From: Candidatus Leptovillus affinis
GTDB lineage: Bacteria > Chloroflexota > Anaerolineae > Promineifilales > Promineifilaceae
Direction: 5' to 3'
Length of the DNA: 64,000 nucleotides
NCBI GenBank assembly: GCA_016705235.1
Contig: JADIYP010000006.1
Span: forward strand, 558,001 to 622,000
Shown here: positions 24,764-34,354 of the stretch, in pieces
Layout: each line of letters opens with the position of its first letter
How positions within the stretch are numbered: position 1 is the first letter of the stretch
Translations under genes and position numbers: made by a program
The notes under the pieces: model-generated
Database searches by the model: none
What the model saw: only the letters and a program-made list of their open reading frames with translations
Told to the model about the DNA's origin: nothing

Positions 24764-26593
24764 TTACTCGCCGCTGGCATCACCAATCGACAAAGTTTCT
24801 ACCTGATTCGCCGTGAGCGCTCCTGGCGGCCCATACACAATAGGCATATAGAACCGCACCTGGACATCGCCATTCGGATCCACCACCACAAAGGACTCCG
24901 GCTGACCGGTCAACGTCTCATTGCGCGTCACATTCCCCGGATACAGCGCCCGCCCGGCCGCTTCAAACCGGTAAAGATGCGTTACTGTGGCGGGTGAACA
25001 GCCAACCGTATTGGCCGTTGAATCAAAGTTGGCAAACGTGCCCGACGCACTTACCAACCAGGAGGTCCAGGGACCGCCATCGCAAGAATAAACCACGTTG
25101 GTTTGGTCCACAACCGAAGTGCCCGGCGCAACTTGAATACTCCAGGTCACGCGGAAAGTCGTATCGTTAGAAATTCCAGGAGGGCCGGCCGTATGATTCG
25201 GCGGAATAAATGGCAGCACGCGGGCATCTGGATAAGGCGGCGTGGTGTAGACAGAGGTGAAAGATTCGTTACTCCACGCGCCCAAATTGCCCACCTGATC
25301 GGTCGCCCGAACGCGAATCCCGTAGGTTTCGCCGTTCACCGCGCCCGTTGCGTAGCGCGTGTGCTGCCCATCACCCAGGAGGAATACCTGCCCAACTTGC
25401 CACGCGCCGCCGTTTACATTGAACTGCACTTCATATTGGCGCACGCCGCTGCGATTATCCGCCCCGGTCCAGGTGATGGGGAAACCGGGATCATATGTGA
25501 ATTGGGGTAATGATTGCAAGCCGACCGAAGGGGCAACGGTATCGGCCGTGGTGCTGGTTTGCTGCTGCGATGTATTGCGGGTCCAGCTTTCCACATTGCC
25601 GGCGCGGTCAACCGCGCGCACCCGGAAACGGTAGGTCAACCCATCAACCGCGCCTTGCCAGGTGGCAGTCTGATTGGTTGTGCCGCGAAGCCACGGCGAC
25701 CAATTGACGCCATCGGTGCTGACATCCAAATCCCAGAAGGCAATGCCGGATGCCGGCGAGCCTAAATCAAACCCGGTCCAGGAGACCGTGTAATCCACAC
25801 GCGAGAACTGTGGCAGTTGGGTGATGGTGGATTCGGGCGGGACCGTATCTACCGCGATGGTCCAATTGACAACCAACCGGGCATACAAACCATTTGCGGC
25901 TTCACGGGCGAAGACCACTCGTTCAAATGGCACGGCCGTTCCTTCATTCCCAATGACGATTACGCCGTTATTGGCGCGCGCGCCGGACACCCAGTCGCGC
26001 ACTAAATTCGTCGCATCGGCCGTTTTTTGGCCTGTGCCGGCCGAGATAACGCCCTGACCCAACGCACCGCCCCATTCCGGCCGATTACTCATCCAGGTCA
26101 GCGAAAACTCACCCCAAGACGAACTGAGGTGGCGGGCTTCAAACCCCATATTTCCGCCCGTGTCACTGGTCCATATCGAGACTGAGGCTGAATTAATGGT
26201 TGCATTGCTGGGAATGCCAGCCGCAGCGACATTAAACCACAAATACATGCGCTGAGCGCCAAACCCATTGGCCGTGTTATAGCCCAATCGGAGATCGGTG
26301 CGATTGCCATAATTTGTGAATGCTGCCGGGGGCTGGCCTTCGGGAATGCCTGATGTGGCAAAGGTGTCCATTTGGACAGGGATTTCGGTGATGGTTTGAA
26401 CCCCATTTGGGGTTTCTACCTGGCTGACTATGCTGGCGTTTAGGGGAACGCCATATTCATCAACCTGAGGAACATCTGCCCCTTGAGTTGGTTGTTCCTG
26501 AGCAGATAATGTCGCTGCGCCAAAACAAAACAACCCGACAAAAACCAATAACAACAATTGTACGATATGTTTTTTCGACTTCGAGCTAATCAT
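24764..26593 (-). CDS. Secreted DNRLRE-domain protein with Fn3-like repeats
   Basis: The 609-residue protein has a signal peptide (basic start, hydrophobic core, cleavage near TLSAQ). A DNRLRE-type beta-sandwich (about 70-245) shows NYGNRTDLRLGYN, MYLWFNV and the DWVSGARANNGVIVIGNEG stretch. Two Fn3-like modules follow, each with a VDTVPPESTITQLPQ- or DTVAPSVGLQSLPQ-like opening and TYRFRVRAVDRAGNVESW or TYGIRVRATDQVGNLGAW, then a third related beta domain. The tail has VRFYMPIVYG, similar to the LYLPIAI ending of the secreted protein near 52.6 kb. It is likely exported to the cell surface or sheath; no catalytic site is seen. Confidence 0.82.
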   Translation of the reverse strand: MISSKSKKHIVQLLLLVFVGLFCFGAATLSAQEQPTQGADVPQVDEYGVPLNASIVSQVETPNGVQTITEIPVQMDTFATSGIPEGQPPAAFTNYGNRTDLRLGYNTANGFGAQRMYLWFNVAAAGIPSNATINSASVSIWTSDTGGNMGFEARHLSSSWGEFSLTWMSNRPEWGGALGQGVISAGTGQKTADATNLVRDWVSGARANNGVIVIGNEGTAVPFERVVFAREAANGLYARLVVNWTIAVDTVPPESTITQLPQFSRVDYTVSWTGFDLGSPASGIAFWDLDVSTDGVNWSPWLRGTTNQTATWQGAVDGLTYRFRVRAVDRAGNVESWTRNTSQQQTSTTADTVAPSVGLQSLPQFTYDPGFPITWTGADNRSGVRQYEVQFNVNGGAWQVGQVFLLGDGQHTRYATGAVNGETYGIRVRATDQVGNLGAWSNESFTSVYTTPPYPDARVLPFIPPNHTAGPPGISNDTTFRVTWSIQVAPGTSVVDQTNVVYSCDGGPWTSWLVSASGTFANFDSTANTVGCSPATVTHLYRFEAAGRALYPGNVTRNETLTGQPESFVVVDPNGDVQVRFYMPIVYGPPGALTANQVETLSIGDASGE

Positions 26594-26742
26594 ATTCCGA
26601 CTCCTTAACTAATTGAGAAAACGCCGCACAAATTAGTAAAACATGGGCAATTCTACAACACATAGGTTTTTAAGACTATCCTGTGTACCATTCGCCAGTA
26701 AAGCATTCGCTGTAATTTTTAGGGTATTGGATCTGCTCATCA

Positions 26743-28497
26743 ATGATTGACAGAGATTATCTTTCAGCAGTTGCTCCGGCCGATTTCGCCACGGTTCAAA
26801 GGGGCCATAATTTTGGCCTGATTCCCAGGTTGAAGCGGCTTGGGCCGACGTTGTTGGCTATGGTGGCCGCTTTAGCTGCTATTTTGCTGGTGATCCGTTT
26901 GCCTGGCCCGCTGTATGTCGATCCGGGAAGGGTGACTTTTTTGCTCACCATGTTGGTCAGTTTCCCGCTCATTTTGTTGTTCACGCTAGGCTTGCACGAA
27001 GGGGGACATGTGGCAGGCGCGGCGCTGGGGGGGCTAGAATTTATCCTGGTGACGGTGGGGCCGTTTCGATTGGCGCGTGAGCTGCGGGGAATCCGCCTGA
27101 CTTTTGTGCGACATCATGTCATGCAATGGCAGGGAAATGCGTTTTGTATCGCGCGGCGCGACGATCATCTGCGGGGGCGGCTGTTGGTTTTTTTGTTGGG
27201 CGGACCGGCGGCGACTTTGGGGCAAACGGCCGTTACCCTTCTCTTGCGCCAACACTTAGCCAATACGATTCTCCCTTTCTGGATGGCCCAGGCTTTACTA
27301 CTGCTGGCTTACTGCCCGCTGGCTATTTTGCCATTCACGTTGTTTCCCATGCGCTTTCATGGCATCACCACCGATGCGGCGCAGATCATTGCCTTGCTGC
27401 GGGATCGAGCGGGTTTTGCCCAACGCGCAGCGCTTCACTTGCTGATTGCCGCCTCCATTCGCGGGACACGGCCGTCTGCCTGGAACCAAACTTATCTCGA
27501 TTTGCTTTGCCAGCCGCTGCCCGACCGGGAGCTATCGGCTGTTGGCTGCTATTTGGCGCATATCCAGGCGCTGGACACAGGCGCGATTGCCCTGGCAGGA
27601 AAGTATCTCGATCAGGCGCTGCGGCTGCTGATTCAGCAGGAAACGATCACGCCTCTACCGGCTTATCTGCTGGCGGCGGCCAGCTTTGAGGCGCAATATG
27701 GGCGAGACACGGCCGTTGCCCGGCAATGGCTCGATCTCGTGCAGCCGGAAAAATATAACGCCCTGTCCGCCGAAACTGCTCAAATTTACTGGCAAACCCA
27801 CGCCACCCTTTGCCTGGAAGAAGGCAACTTGGAACAAGCGCGCGCCGCAGCCTGCCGCAGCCTGGATTTGCTGCCCCACACCATTGACCGGGGTTACGCC
27901 ACATTTGCTCAGGATGGTTTAGAGCAGATTTTAAGGGCTACGGCCGTTGCCCAACCTGCGCCGCTGGATAACCATATCCAATGGTCGGAAAGCGTGCCGT
28001 GGACGGCCGTCGGGCGTTACGCGGTCTTATTGGCGCTGATGATCCTCGTCGGCATGGGCATCGGGGCGGTCTGGCAAAACGGGCTGATCCCGCTGCCCGC
28101 CAGCCGCGCCCAGCATTACTACCAGACAGGACAGGCGCATTTGGAAAACGGCCGTTACCCACAAGCCATCGACGATTTTAACCAGGCTATTCGACTCGAC
28201 AAACACCTTGCCGCCGCCTATTGGGGACGTGGCCAGGCCTATTTTGCCCAGGAACAACACACCCAGGCCATTGCTGATTTTGATCAGGCCCTCCATCTGC
28301 AAGGCAGCCAGCCCAATCCCTGGATATACTTCTTTCGCGGCCTCAGTCACACCCACCTCGCCCATTATCCCGAAGCCCGCGCCGATTTCCAGCGCCTCAG
28401 CGAAACAGCCACAGATCAACATTTGTTAACGGCCGCCGCCACCTATCTACGCGAAATCGACAGGCTTTCAGACCAAACCCCCACAGCGATTCCATGA
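26743..28497 (+). CDS. M50-like membrane metalloprotease with C-terminal TPRs
   Basis: This 584-residue protein has hydrophobic helices around residues 33-100, 140-200 and 425-445. H85-EGGH in LGLHEGGHVAGAALGG is an HExxH zinc motif inside a helix, and FLLGGPAATLGQ and FPMRFHGITTDAAQI resemble the later M50/site-2-protease segments, with an Asp as possible third ligand. Two helical-repeat stretches (about 240-390 and 450-560) flank the last membrane helix; the second has clear TPRs (YYQTGQAHLENGRYPQAIDD). It is probably an intramembrane protease-like protein, though the substrate and activity are unproven. The murJ gene follows by 33 bases. Confidence 0.72.
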   Translation: MIDRDYLSAVAPADFATVQRGHNFGLIPRLKRLGPTLLAMVAALAAILLVIRLPGPLYVDPGRVTFLLTMLVSFPLILLFTLGLHEGGHVAGAALGGLEFILVTVGPFRLARELRGIRLTFVRHHVMQWQGNAFCIARRDDHLRGRLLVFLLGGPAATLGQTAVTLLLRQHLANTILPFWMAQALLLLAYCPLAILPFTLFPMRFHGITTDAAQIIALLRDRAGFAQRAALHLLIAASIRGTRPSAWNQTYLDLLCQPLPDRELSAVGCYLAHIQALDTGAIALAGKYLDQALRLLIQQETITPLPAYLLAAASFEAQYGRDTAVARQWLDLVQPEKYNALSAETAQIYWQTHATLCLEEGNLEQARAAACRSLDLLPHTIDRGYATFAQDGLEQILRATAVAQPAPLDNHIQWSESVPWTAVGRYAVLLALMILVGMGIGAVWQNGLIPLPASRAQHYYQTGQAHLENGRYPQAIDDFNQAIRLDKHLAAAYWGRGQAYFAQEQHTQAIADFDQALHLQGSQPNPWIYFFRGLSHTHLAHYPEARADFQRLSETATDQHLLTAAATYLREIDRLSDQTPTAIP

Positions 28498-28530
28498 CGC
28501 CCGCCACCTGAAGCGGTACAATCTGGCCCT

Positions 28531-30069
28531 ATGAACCGCGCCCGTCACTTACTGCAATCTTCCATCATCGTCATCCTGCTCCTGGGGCTGGATAAACTCT
28601 TCGGCCTGGTCAGAACCCAACTGGTCAGCGCCGCTTTTGGCACCAGCCGCACCTACGATGCCTTTACCGCCGCCAACCAACTCCCCGAAGTGTTTGTCAC
28701 CCTGATTTCTGGCGGCGCGTTGGCCGCCGCTTTTATCCCTGTTTATTCCGCCTACCTGACCAAGGAAAAAGCCCAGGAAAGCGGCCGTCTGGCGAACACC
28801 ATTCTCACCTTAGTGCTGATTATTCTTAGCGGCATTTCCGCTTTAGGGGCCATATTTGCGCCGTGGATCACCCGGCACATCCTCGTCCCCGGGTTCCCGC
28901 CAGACCTCCAACTGCTCACCGCCAATCTCATGCGCATCATCCTGATCCAGACGACCATTTTTGGCATCAGCGGCGTCTTGAGCAGTATCCTGAATGCCCA
29001 CCAACATTTCATTTTGCCAGCGCTGGCCCCCATCGCCCTCAATGTTGGTTATCTCACCGGCCTCTTTTTGCTGGTTCCTCGACTGGGTATTTTTGGCCTG
29101 GCCTGGGGCACAGTCATTGGCGCGGTGTTACACGTTCTCATTCAACTGCCAGGTCTCCAGCGCTACCGGGTGCGAATCCGGCCCGCATTCAAGCTGAAGA
29201 TGTCTGGCGTTCATGAAATTATTCGGCTGATGGGACCACGCATTGTCACATTAGGCGCTGTGCAAATTGCGGACCTGTTCATCATTCGCATCACGTCCGG
29301 CTTAAACGACGGGGCAACGTCGGGCTATTTTTACGGCTATTATTTGCAGCAGCTACCAGAGACGTTATTTGGCACGGCCGTTGCCCTGGTCCTTTTTCCC
29401 ACAATGGCCGAAATGTACAACAACGCCGACATCAACGGCCTAAAACGTGTGGCCAGCACGGGCCTGCGGATTATCTGGATGCTGACCGTACCGGCGGCTT
29501 TGGGTCTGGTGCTGTTGGGCAAACCAGCCATTACCCTCTTGTTAGAACGCGGCGCTTTTACGCCAGAATCAACGCAGCTTGTGTACAGCATTGTCGTCTT
29601 TTTCAGCGTGCGCGTCGTGAGCGAAGCCACGCTAGAAATTGCCGCCCGCCTCTTTTTTGCCCAACACGACACCAAAACGCCTATGATTGTGGCGCTGGGC
29701 TGGCTGGTGACCAATATCATCCTGGCCTATTGGCTAGTGGGAATTTTAGGCGTGAGTGGATTAGCTCTGGCCAGCACGATTGCGTTTACGCTGCAAACGG
29801 CCGTGCTCCTCTACCTCAATCACCGGCGGCTCCATGGCCTGGATTGGCGCGAACTTGGCCTGAGTTTCGGCCGCACTCTCCTGGCAGCCACCGGCATGGC
29901 GCTGGTGATTTTGGGGATTGGGCGGTTTATCGCCCAGCCACTGCCCTTCCTGTTAATCGGTGGCGCAACGGGGCTGGGGGCTTATCTGCTGCTCAATTTA
30001 CTTCTTGGCGGGCGCGAGCTTCCCGCACTGCTTAACCTAATCCGTCGCCAAAAAACAACCACCGTCTAA
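28531..30069 (+). CDS. murJ: Lipid II flippase MurJ
   Basis: The 512-residue polytopic protein has about 14 membrane helices and the MviN/MurJ sequence pattern: KLFGLVRTQLVSAAFGTS, YDAFTAANQLPEVFVTLISG with a loss of the usual N-terminal order, LAAAFIPVYSAYL, GPRIVTLGAVQIADLFIIR, and LPETLFGTAVALVLFPTMAE. It moves lipid II across the cytoplasmic membrane for peptidoglycan or related polymer synthesis. It probably shares a transcript with the preceding protease-like gene. A MurJ-like polysaccharide flippase is the alternative. Confidence 0.9.
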   Translation: MNRARHLLQSSIIVILLLGLDKLFGLVRTQLVSAAFGTSRTYDAFTAANQLPEVFVTLISGGALAAAFIPVYSAYLTKEKAQESGRLANTILTLVLIILSGISALGAIFAPWITRHILVPGFPPDLQLLTANLMRIILIQTTIFGISGVLSSILNAHQHFILPALAPIALNVGYLTGLFLLVPRLGIFGLAWGTVIGAVLHVLIQLPGLQRYRVRIRPAFKLKMSGVHEIIRLMGPRIVTLGAVQIADLFIIRITSGLNDGATSGYFYGYYLQQLPETLFGTAVALVLFPTMAEMYNNADINGLKRVASTGLRIIWMLTVPAALGLVLLGKPAITLLLERGAFTPESTQLVYSIVVFFSVRVVSEATLEIAARLFFAQHDTKTPMIVALGWLVTNIILAYWLVGILGVSGLALASTIAFTLQTAVLLYLNHRRLHGLDWRELGLSFGRTLLAATGMALVILGIGRFIAQPLPFLLIGGATGLGAYLLLNLLLGGRELPALLNLIRRQKTTTV

Positions 30070-30074
30070 TTTAT

Positions 30075-30086
30075 GAACACATGTTC
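30075..30086. promoter_or_regulatory. LexA (DinR-type) SOS box
   Basis: GAACACATGTTC fits the GAACN4GTTC operator recognised by Gram-positive-type LexA and is a perfect 12-base palindrome. It lies 18 bases before the -35 of the recA promoter, further upstream than operators usually sit, but the target gene is the classic one. Confidence 0.6.
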
Positions 30087-30104
30087 TGCGATTTAATTTT
30101 GGTA

Positions 30105-30133
30105 TTGACGAATTAGAACATCAGTGCTATCAT
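30105..30133 (+). promoter_or_regulatory. recA promoter
   Basis: TTGACG and TATCAT are 17 bases apart, with TGC just before the -10 (extended -10). Transcription would start about 30140, giving a leader of about 150 bases before recA. Confidence 0.65.
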
Positions 30134-30290
30134 TAGCGCATTGAACTTTTTATTTTAACTGCTCAGACCCATCAGTAAACAGGTACACAACCCAGAAACC
30201 CAACCCAGAACCGGCAGGAACGCCTGCCCCCAGTTTGCTTTGTCTGCCAGCAGCCCAACCTGTGAACCACATACCCAAGGAGAAACAACT

Positions 30291-31349
30291 ATGGCCAGTG
30301 CCAACGGGGATGCCCGCAACTCAACTCTCGAAAAAACCCTCGAATCTCTAACCAAACGATTCGGTGAAGGCACCATCATGCGCCTCGGCGACGCCCAACA
30401 TCTGCAGGTAGAATCCATTCCCACCGGTTCTCTTTCGCTCGATATCGCTCTAGGCGTTGGCGGCGTGCCCCGAGGCCGAGTTGTCGAAATTTATGGACCC
30501 GAATCCTCCGGGAAAACCACGCTCTGCCAACACATCATCGCCGAAGCCCAACGACGGGGCGGCATCTGCGCCTTTATAGACATGGAACACGCCCTCGACC
30601 CCAATTACGCCGAACGATGTGGCGTCGATATCAACAATTTATACGTTTCTCAGCCAGACACCGGCGAGCAAGCGCTAGAAATTGCCGACGCGCTAATTCG
30701 CTCCGGCACAATGGATGTGGTGGTAGTCGATTCCGTGGCCGCCCTGGTGCCTCGCGCAGAAATTGAGGGTGAAATGGGTGACGCCCACGTCGGCTTGCAA
30801 GCCCGCCTGATGTCTCAAGCTCTGCGGAAGCTGTCTGGGGCCATTAAACAAACCAATACGGTGGTTATTTTTACCAACCAACTGCGCTCCAAAATCGGCG
30901 TGATGTTTGGCAATCCCGAAACAACCAGTGGTGGGAATGCGCTGAAGTTCTATGCGTCTGTCCGATTGGATATTCGCCGCATCCAGGCCATTAAAGCCGG
31001 CAACGACGTTGTTGGTAATCGCACACGCGTCAAAGTAAAGAAAAACAAGGTTGCGGCTCCCTTCACCGAATGCGAATTTGACATCATGTACAACGAAGGC
31101 ATTTCGATTGTCGGCGATGTTTTGGACCTGGCCGTGGAACATGAATTGATCAACAAACGCGGCGCTTATTTCCGGTATGGCGAGACCCTGCTGGGCCAGG
31201 GACGGGAAAATGCCAAAGCTTACCTGGCGGAAAACACGGCCGTTCTCGATGAACTAGAGTACCTGATCCGCCGCGCCGCCAACCTGCCCACCGATGAATT
31301 CGAGCCTTCGGCGGCCGCAGGACAACCAATCGCCGACGCCACATTCTAA
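30291..31349 (+). CDS. recA: Recombinase RecA
   Basis: The 352-residue protein is standard RecA: GEGTIMRLGDA, Walker A GPESSGKTTLCQH, FIDMEHALDPNYAERCGVD, VVVVDSVAALVPRAEIEGEMGD, loop 2 TNQLRSKIGVMFGNPETTSGG, and the C-terminal KAYLAEN. It forms filaments on single-stranded DNA for strand exchange and promotes LexA self-cleavage. The start is ATG with AAGGAG upstream; longer in-frame extension lacks homology. Here the family's phenylalanine in the loop 2 GNPET segment lies next to MFG as usual. A SOS box and promoter precede it and a 12-bp inverted repeat follows. Confidence 0.99.
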   Translation: MASANGDARNSTLEKTLESLTKRFGEGTIMRLGDAQHLQVESIPTGSLSLDIALGVGGVPRGRVVEIYGPESSGKTTLCQHIIAEAQRRGGICAFIDMEHALDPNYAERCGVDINNLYVSQPDTGEQALEIADALIRSGTMDVVVVDSVAALVPRAEIEGEMGDAHVGLQARLMSQALRKLSGAIKQTNTVVIFTNQLRSKIGVMFGNPETTSGGNALKFYASVRLDIRRIQAIKAGNDVVGNRTRVKVKKNKVAAPFTECEFDIMYNEGISIVGDVLDLAVEHELINKRGAYFRYGETLLGQGRENAKAYLAENTAVLDELEYLIRRAANLPTDEFEPSAAAGQPIADATF

Positions 31350-31372
31350 CTTTTCCACAGGTAAAAATTTGC

Positions 31373-31419
31373 TGCGAGAAAGTGCCATTGTGCCCAGAGC
31401 ATGATGACACTTTCTCGCA
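31373..31419. other. Inverted repeat downstream of recA
   Basis: TGCGAGAAAGTG and CACTTTCTCGCA form a perfect 12-bp stem with a 23-base loop. There is no T-run directly after it. It may be a terminator of low strength, an RNA-stabilising structure or an operator for the next promoter 28 bases on. Confidence 0.6.
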
Positions 31420-31446
31420 CATCCGCAAAAATCCCTCTTTTAGCAG

Positions 31447-31474
31447 TTGACAGCCCTTCACCCATTGTTATAAT
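31447..31474 (+). promoter_or_regulatory. Strong sigma-70-type promoter for the S1-domain gene
   Basis: TTGACA and TATAAT, both perfect, are separated by 16 bases. The start codon lies about 117 bases after the -10, so the mRNA has a long leader. Confidence 0.75.
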
Positions 31475-31591
31475 TGCGCATTGTCTAATTACAAACCGAA
31501 CTGTGTTCTGCCCCCAACGAATGATGAACAATTGACCATCTTGTCCGCGCAGAGCGCACAATCACCAAACCCTGCGTAGGAGAACCAAGTC

Positions 31592-32407
31592 ATGAGCGAA
31601 AATGACGAACTAACAACGGTGGAAACACCAGAAGTGGAAACACCACTTACAACACCCCCCCAAAGCCTGGATAACCTCCAACCCAAAATGAAGCTGACCG
31701 GCGTCGTCAAGCGTCTGGAGCTTTACGGTGCTTTTTTGGATGTCGGCGTTGGGGTTGATGCCCTCATCCATATTTCCAAGCTTGGCACAGAGCATGTAAA
31801 CCGCGTGGCTGACGTGCTGAAAGAAGGCGACGAAGTATCTGTCTGGGTCGACAAACTCGATAAAAAACGGCAGCAACTCATGGTGACCATGATTGAGCCT
31901 TTGTCTGTTGAATGGCGTGATTTGCAAGAAGGTCAGGTCTATACAGGCACAGTTAGCCGCCTGGAAACCTATGGCGCTTTTATCAATATCGGCGCCGAGC
32001 GAGAAGGATTGGTACACATCAGTGAACTGAGCCACGATTATGTAAAACAACCATCCGAGGTTGTGAAGGTTGGCGATGAAGTTCAGGTGCAAGTACTGGG
32101 CTACAGCAAGCGCAAACGACGCATTGATCTGAGCGTGAAGTCCTTGATGGAAAAACCAGAAGCCCAGGAATCTGTGGCGGCTGTTGTCGAGTACAGACAA
32201 GAGATGCAGCAACCCGACTTTGACATAGAAGAAGAAGACATGCCCACAGCCATGGAAATTGCCCTACGGCGAGCCATGGGCGACGACTTCCCCACTTCTA
32301 GCAAAAAATCACGGCAATCTCGAAATCGCCGGCAGCGCAGCCGGGACAAAGAACGCGAACGGCAGGAAGAACTGCTGAATCGCACATTGTACGTGGAAAA
32401 CAACTAA
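31592..32407 (+). CDS. Two-domain S1 RNA-binding protein
   Basis: The 271-residue protein has two S1 domains: residues about 32-100 (MKLTGVVKRLELYGAFLDVG, GVDALIHISKLG) and about 112-180 (GQVYTGTVSRLETYGAFINI, EGLVHISELS). An acidic stretch and a strongly basic C terminus (KKSRQSRNRRQRSRDKERER) follow. It resembles short ribosomal-protein-S1-like factors that bind single-stranded RNA, probably in translation. Two domains is fewer than the four to six of true RpsA. The strong promoter and terminator make it a single-gene unit. Confidence 0.88.
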   Translation: MSENDELTTVETPEVETPLTTPPQSLDNLQPKMKLTGVVKRLELYGAFLDVGVGVDALIHISKLGTEHVNRVADVLKEGDEVSVWVDKLDKKRQQLMVTMIEPLSVEWRDLQEGQVYTGTVSRLETYGAFINIGAEREGLVHISELSHDYVKQPSEVVKVGDEVQVQVLGYSKRKRRIDLSVKSLMEKPEAQESVAAVVEYRQEMQQPDFDIEEEDMPTAMEIALRRAMGDDFPTSSKKSRQSRNRRQRSRDKERERQEELLNRTLYVENN

Positions 32408-32411
32408 TAAA

Positions 32412-32441
32412 AAAAAAGCCCCGCAATCGCGGGGCTTTTTT
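32412..32441. terminator. Bidirectional rho-independent terminator
   Basis: GCCCCGC and GCGGGGC with an AATC loop, A7 before and T6 after. It sits between the convergent S1-domain gene and moeA and suits both. Confidence 0.95.
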
Positions 32442-32466
32442 ATTGGTTCAATTGGTTAAACGGCCG

Positions 32467-33732
32467 TTAAAACACCGTCTCCGGCCAATCCAACATCCAG
32501 GCGCGGAGCTGCTCGCCGGGCGCAACCACCTTCACACCCTCAGGCACAATCACCAACGCATTCGCTTTTACCAGCGAAGTCATAATATGGGATCCCTGGC
32601 TGCCAGTGGTGGTAGCTGCATAACGGCCGTCGCCCCGCCGCGCCACAAACGCCCGCACATAACTCTCTCGGCCATCAGATTGGATCGCGTCTTGCATTAT
32701 CACCGGCACTTGCGGCCGCTCAAACACCTGATGCCCGGACATTTTCAGGATGGCGGCTCTGGCAAACCGCTCAAAAGAAACCAGCGCCGAAACCGGATTG
32801 CCCGGCAGTCCCAGATAAGGCACGCCGCCATATTTACCAAAAGCCAAAGGCTTGCCTGGGCGCATCCGCACGCGCCAAAATCCAACTTCGCCTGCCTGCT
32901 CCAACACGGCTTTTACCACGTCATAAGCGCCCACAGAAACACCGGCCGAACTCACGAAGAGGTCAACGCCCGCGGCCAGCCCTTCATCCAGGCGGGCGCG
33001 CACCGAGGCTTCCGTATCGCCAGCAATGCCCAGCATGACAGGAATTGCCCCCAAAGCGGCCACCTGTGCCGCCTGAGTATACCCGTTGCTGTTGCGAATT
33101 TTGCCGGGGGTGAGCGGCTGGTCAACTGCGATAAGCTCGTCTCCGGTGGCGAGAATGGCCACGCACGGCCGTTTCACCACCGGCACCTGCGCCTGCCCCA
33201 ACGACGCCAAAACGCCAATCTCCTGCGGTCGTAGAACTTGCCCGGCTTCAATGATGGTCTGGCCTGCCAGAATATCTTCGCCCACGCCGCGCACATAATC
33301 GCCCGCCTGCACGGACCGCCGGATTTGAATGGTGCCGGGCAACGGCCGTTCTCGGCCACGCCACGCCTCGTTGGTATCTTCCACCGGTACGACCGCGTCT
33401 GCGCCCTGCGGCATCGGCGCGCCGGTCATAATTCGCGCTGCCGAGCCAGGCTCGATAACGGCCGTTACAACCTTACCGGCCGCAATATCGGCTACCACGC
33501 GCAGCGTAACCGCCTTTTCTGGACCCGCGCCAGCCACATCGGCAGCGCGCAGCGCATAGCCGTCCATAGACGAATTGGCGAACGGGGGCAGGCTGTCTTG
33601 GGCGACGATGGGTTCGGCAAGCACCCGGCCCAGGGCATCCAACAATGCGACCGTCTCCGCAGGCAGCACCGTCACACCGGCTAAAACTGCGGCCAAAGCC
33701 TGTTCTACAGTGAGGTCTTCTTGATTTCTCAT
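32467..33732 (-). CDS. moeA: Molybdopterin molybdenumtransferase MoeA
   Basis: The 421-residue protein shows the MoeA order: N-terminal LDALGRVLAEPIVAQ, PPFANSSMDGYALRAADV, IMTGAPMPQGADAVVPVED, central VAILATGDELI, IRNSNGYTQAAQ, SSAGVSVGAYDVVKAVL, MRPGKPLAFGKYGGVPYLGLPGNPVSALVSFERF. It inserts molybdate into adenylylated molybdopterin to give the active cofactor. The motif usually reads GGVSVG; the AG here is a mild change. It begins six bases after the HD-domain gene ends and is likely cotranscribed with it. Molybdoenzymes are not present in the window. Confidence 0.95.
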   Translation of the reverse strand: MRNQEDLTVEQALAAVLAGVTVLPAETVALLDALGRVLAEPIVAQDSLPPFANSSMDGYALRAADVAGAGPEKAVTLRVVADIAAGKVVTAVIEPGSAARIMTGAPMPQGADAVVPVEDTNEAWRGRERPLPGTIQIRRSVQAGDYVRGVGEDILAGQTIIEAGQVLRPQEIGVLASLGQAQVPVVKRPCVAILATGDELIAVDQPLTPGKIRNSNGYTQAAQVAALGAIPVMLGIAGDTEASVRARLDEGLAAGVDLFVSSAGVSVGAYDVVKAVLEQAGEVGFWRVRMRPGKPLAFGKYGGVPYLGLPGNPVSALVSFERFARAAILKMSGHQVFERPQVPVIMQDAIQSDGRESYVRAFVARRGDGRYAATTTGSQGSHIMTSLVKANALVIVPEGVKVVAPGEQLRAWMLDWPETVF

Positions 33733-33738
33733 GAAAGG

Positions 33739-34338
33739 TTAAGCTAAACGGCCGTCCAATTCCAGCACGTCGGCTTCTGCTTGCATGGCCGTCAACACGT
33801 TGCCCACGTGCCCCCACAAATCGAGCTGTCCGCCATAACAAACACGACTAAAATCAGCCGTGACTTCCATCACATGAGCACGATCGACGCCAGCGGCAAA
33901 TCGTTGGTCCTTCCACTTTTTGCGCACTGAGGCGACGGTCATATCGCGGATATCGCGTGACGGCCGTACCAACGCCGTCGCAATCAACAGACCGGTAATT
34001 TCATCGCACGCCAGCAGGGCAAAATCCACCGTCTGCTCGCGCTCCACCCCGGTTCCCTCTGTGTTATGCGCCAAAATAGGACGAATCACCCCCTCGTCCC
34101 AACCTCGCTCGCGCAGAATATCGGCTCCCTTGAGCGGGTGTCGCTCCAGGTCCGGGTGAATTTCCCAATCAAAATCGTGGATTAAGCCAATCTGCGCCCA
34201 CACATCCGGGTCTTCACCCAATTCGGCCGCATACCAGCGCATCGCCGCCGCCACGGCCAACATGTGACGCCGCAATCCATTGTCTTGCACAAATTCACAA
34301 ACAAGGTTCCAGGCCTCTGACTGGGATTTACTCACCAC
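33739..34338 (-). CDS. HD-domain hydrolase (HDIG-like)
   Basis: The 199-residue protein is a single HD domain: LRRHMLAVAAAMRWYA supplies the first His, IGLIHDFDWEIHPDLERHP the HD pair, and FALLACDEITGLLIA the downstream Asp. Such proteins are metal-dependent phosphohydrolases on nucleotides or similar. The start is GTG; a second GTG lies one codon on. It is between ricT and moeA in one minus-strand block. Confidence 0.88.
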   Translation of the reverse strand: MVSKSQSEAWNLVCEFVQDNGLRRHMLAVAAAMRWYAAELGEDPDVWAQIGLIHDFDWEIHPDLERHPLKGADILRERGWDEGVIRPILAHNTEGTGVEREQTVDFALLACDEITGLLIATALVRPSRDIRDMTVASVRKKWKDQRFAAGVDRAHVMEVTADFSRVCYGGQLDLWGHVGNVLTAMQAEADVLELDGRLA

Positions 34339-34354
34339 CGCCCCCTATTCGTCC

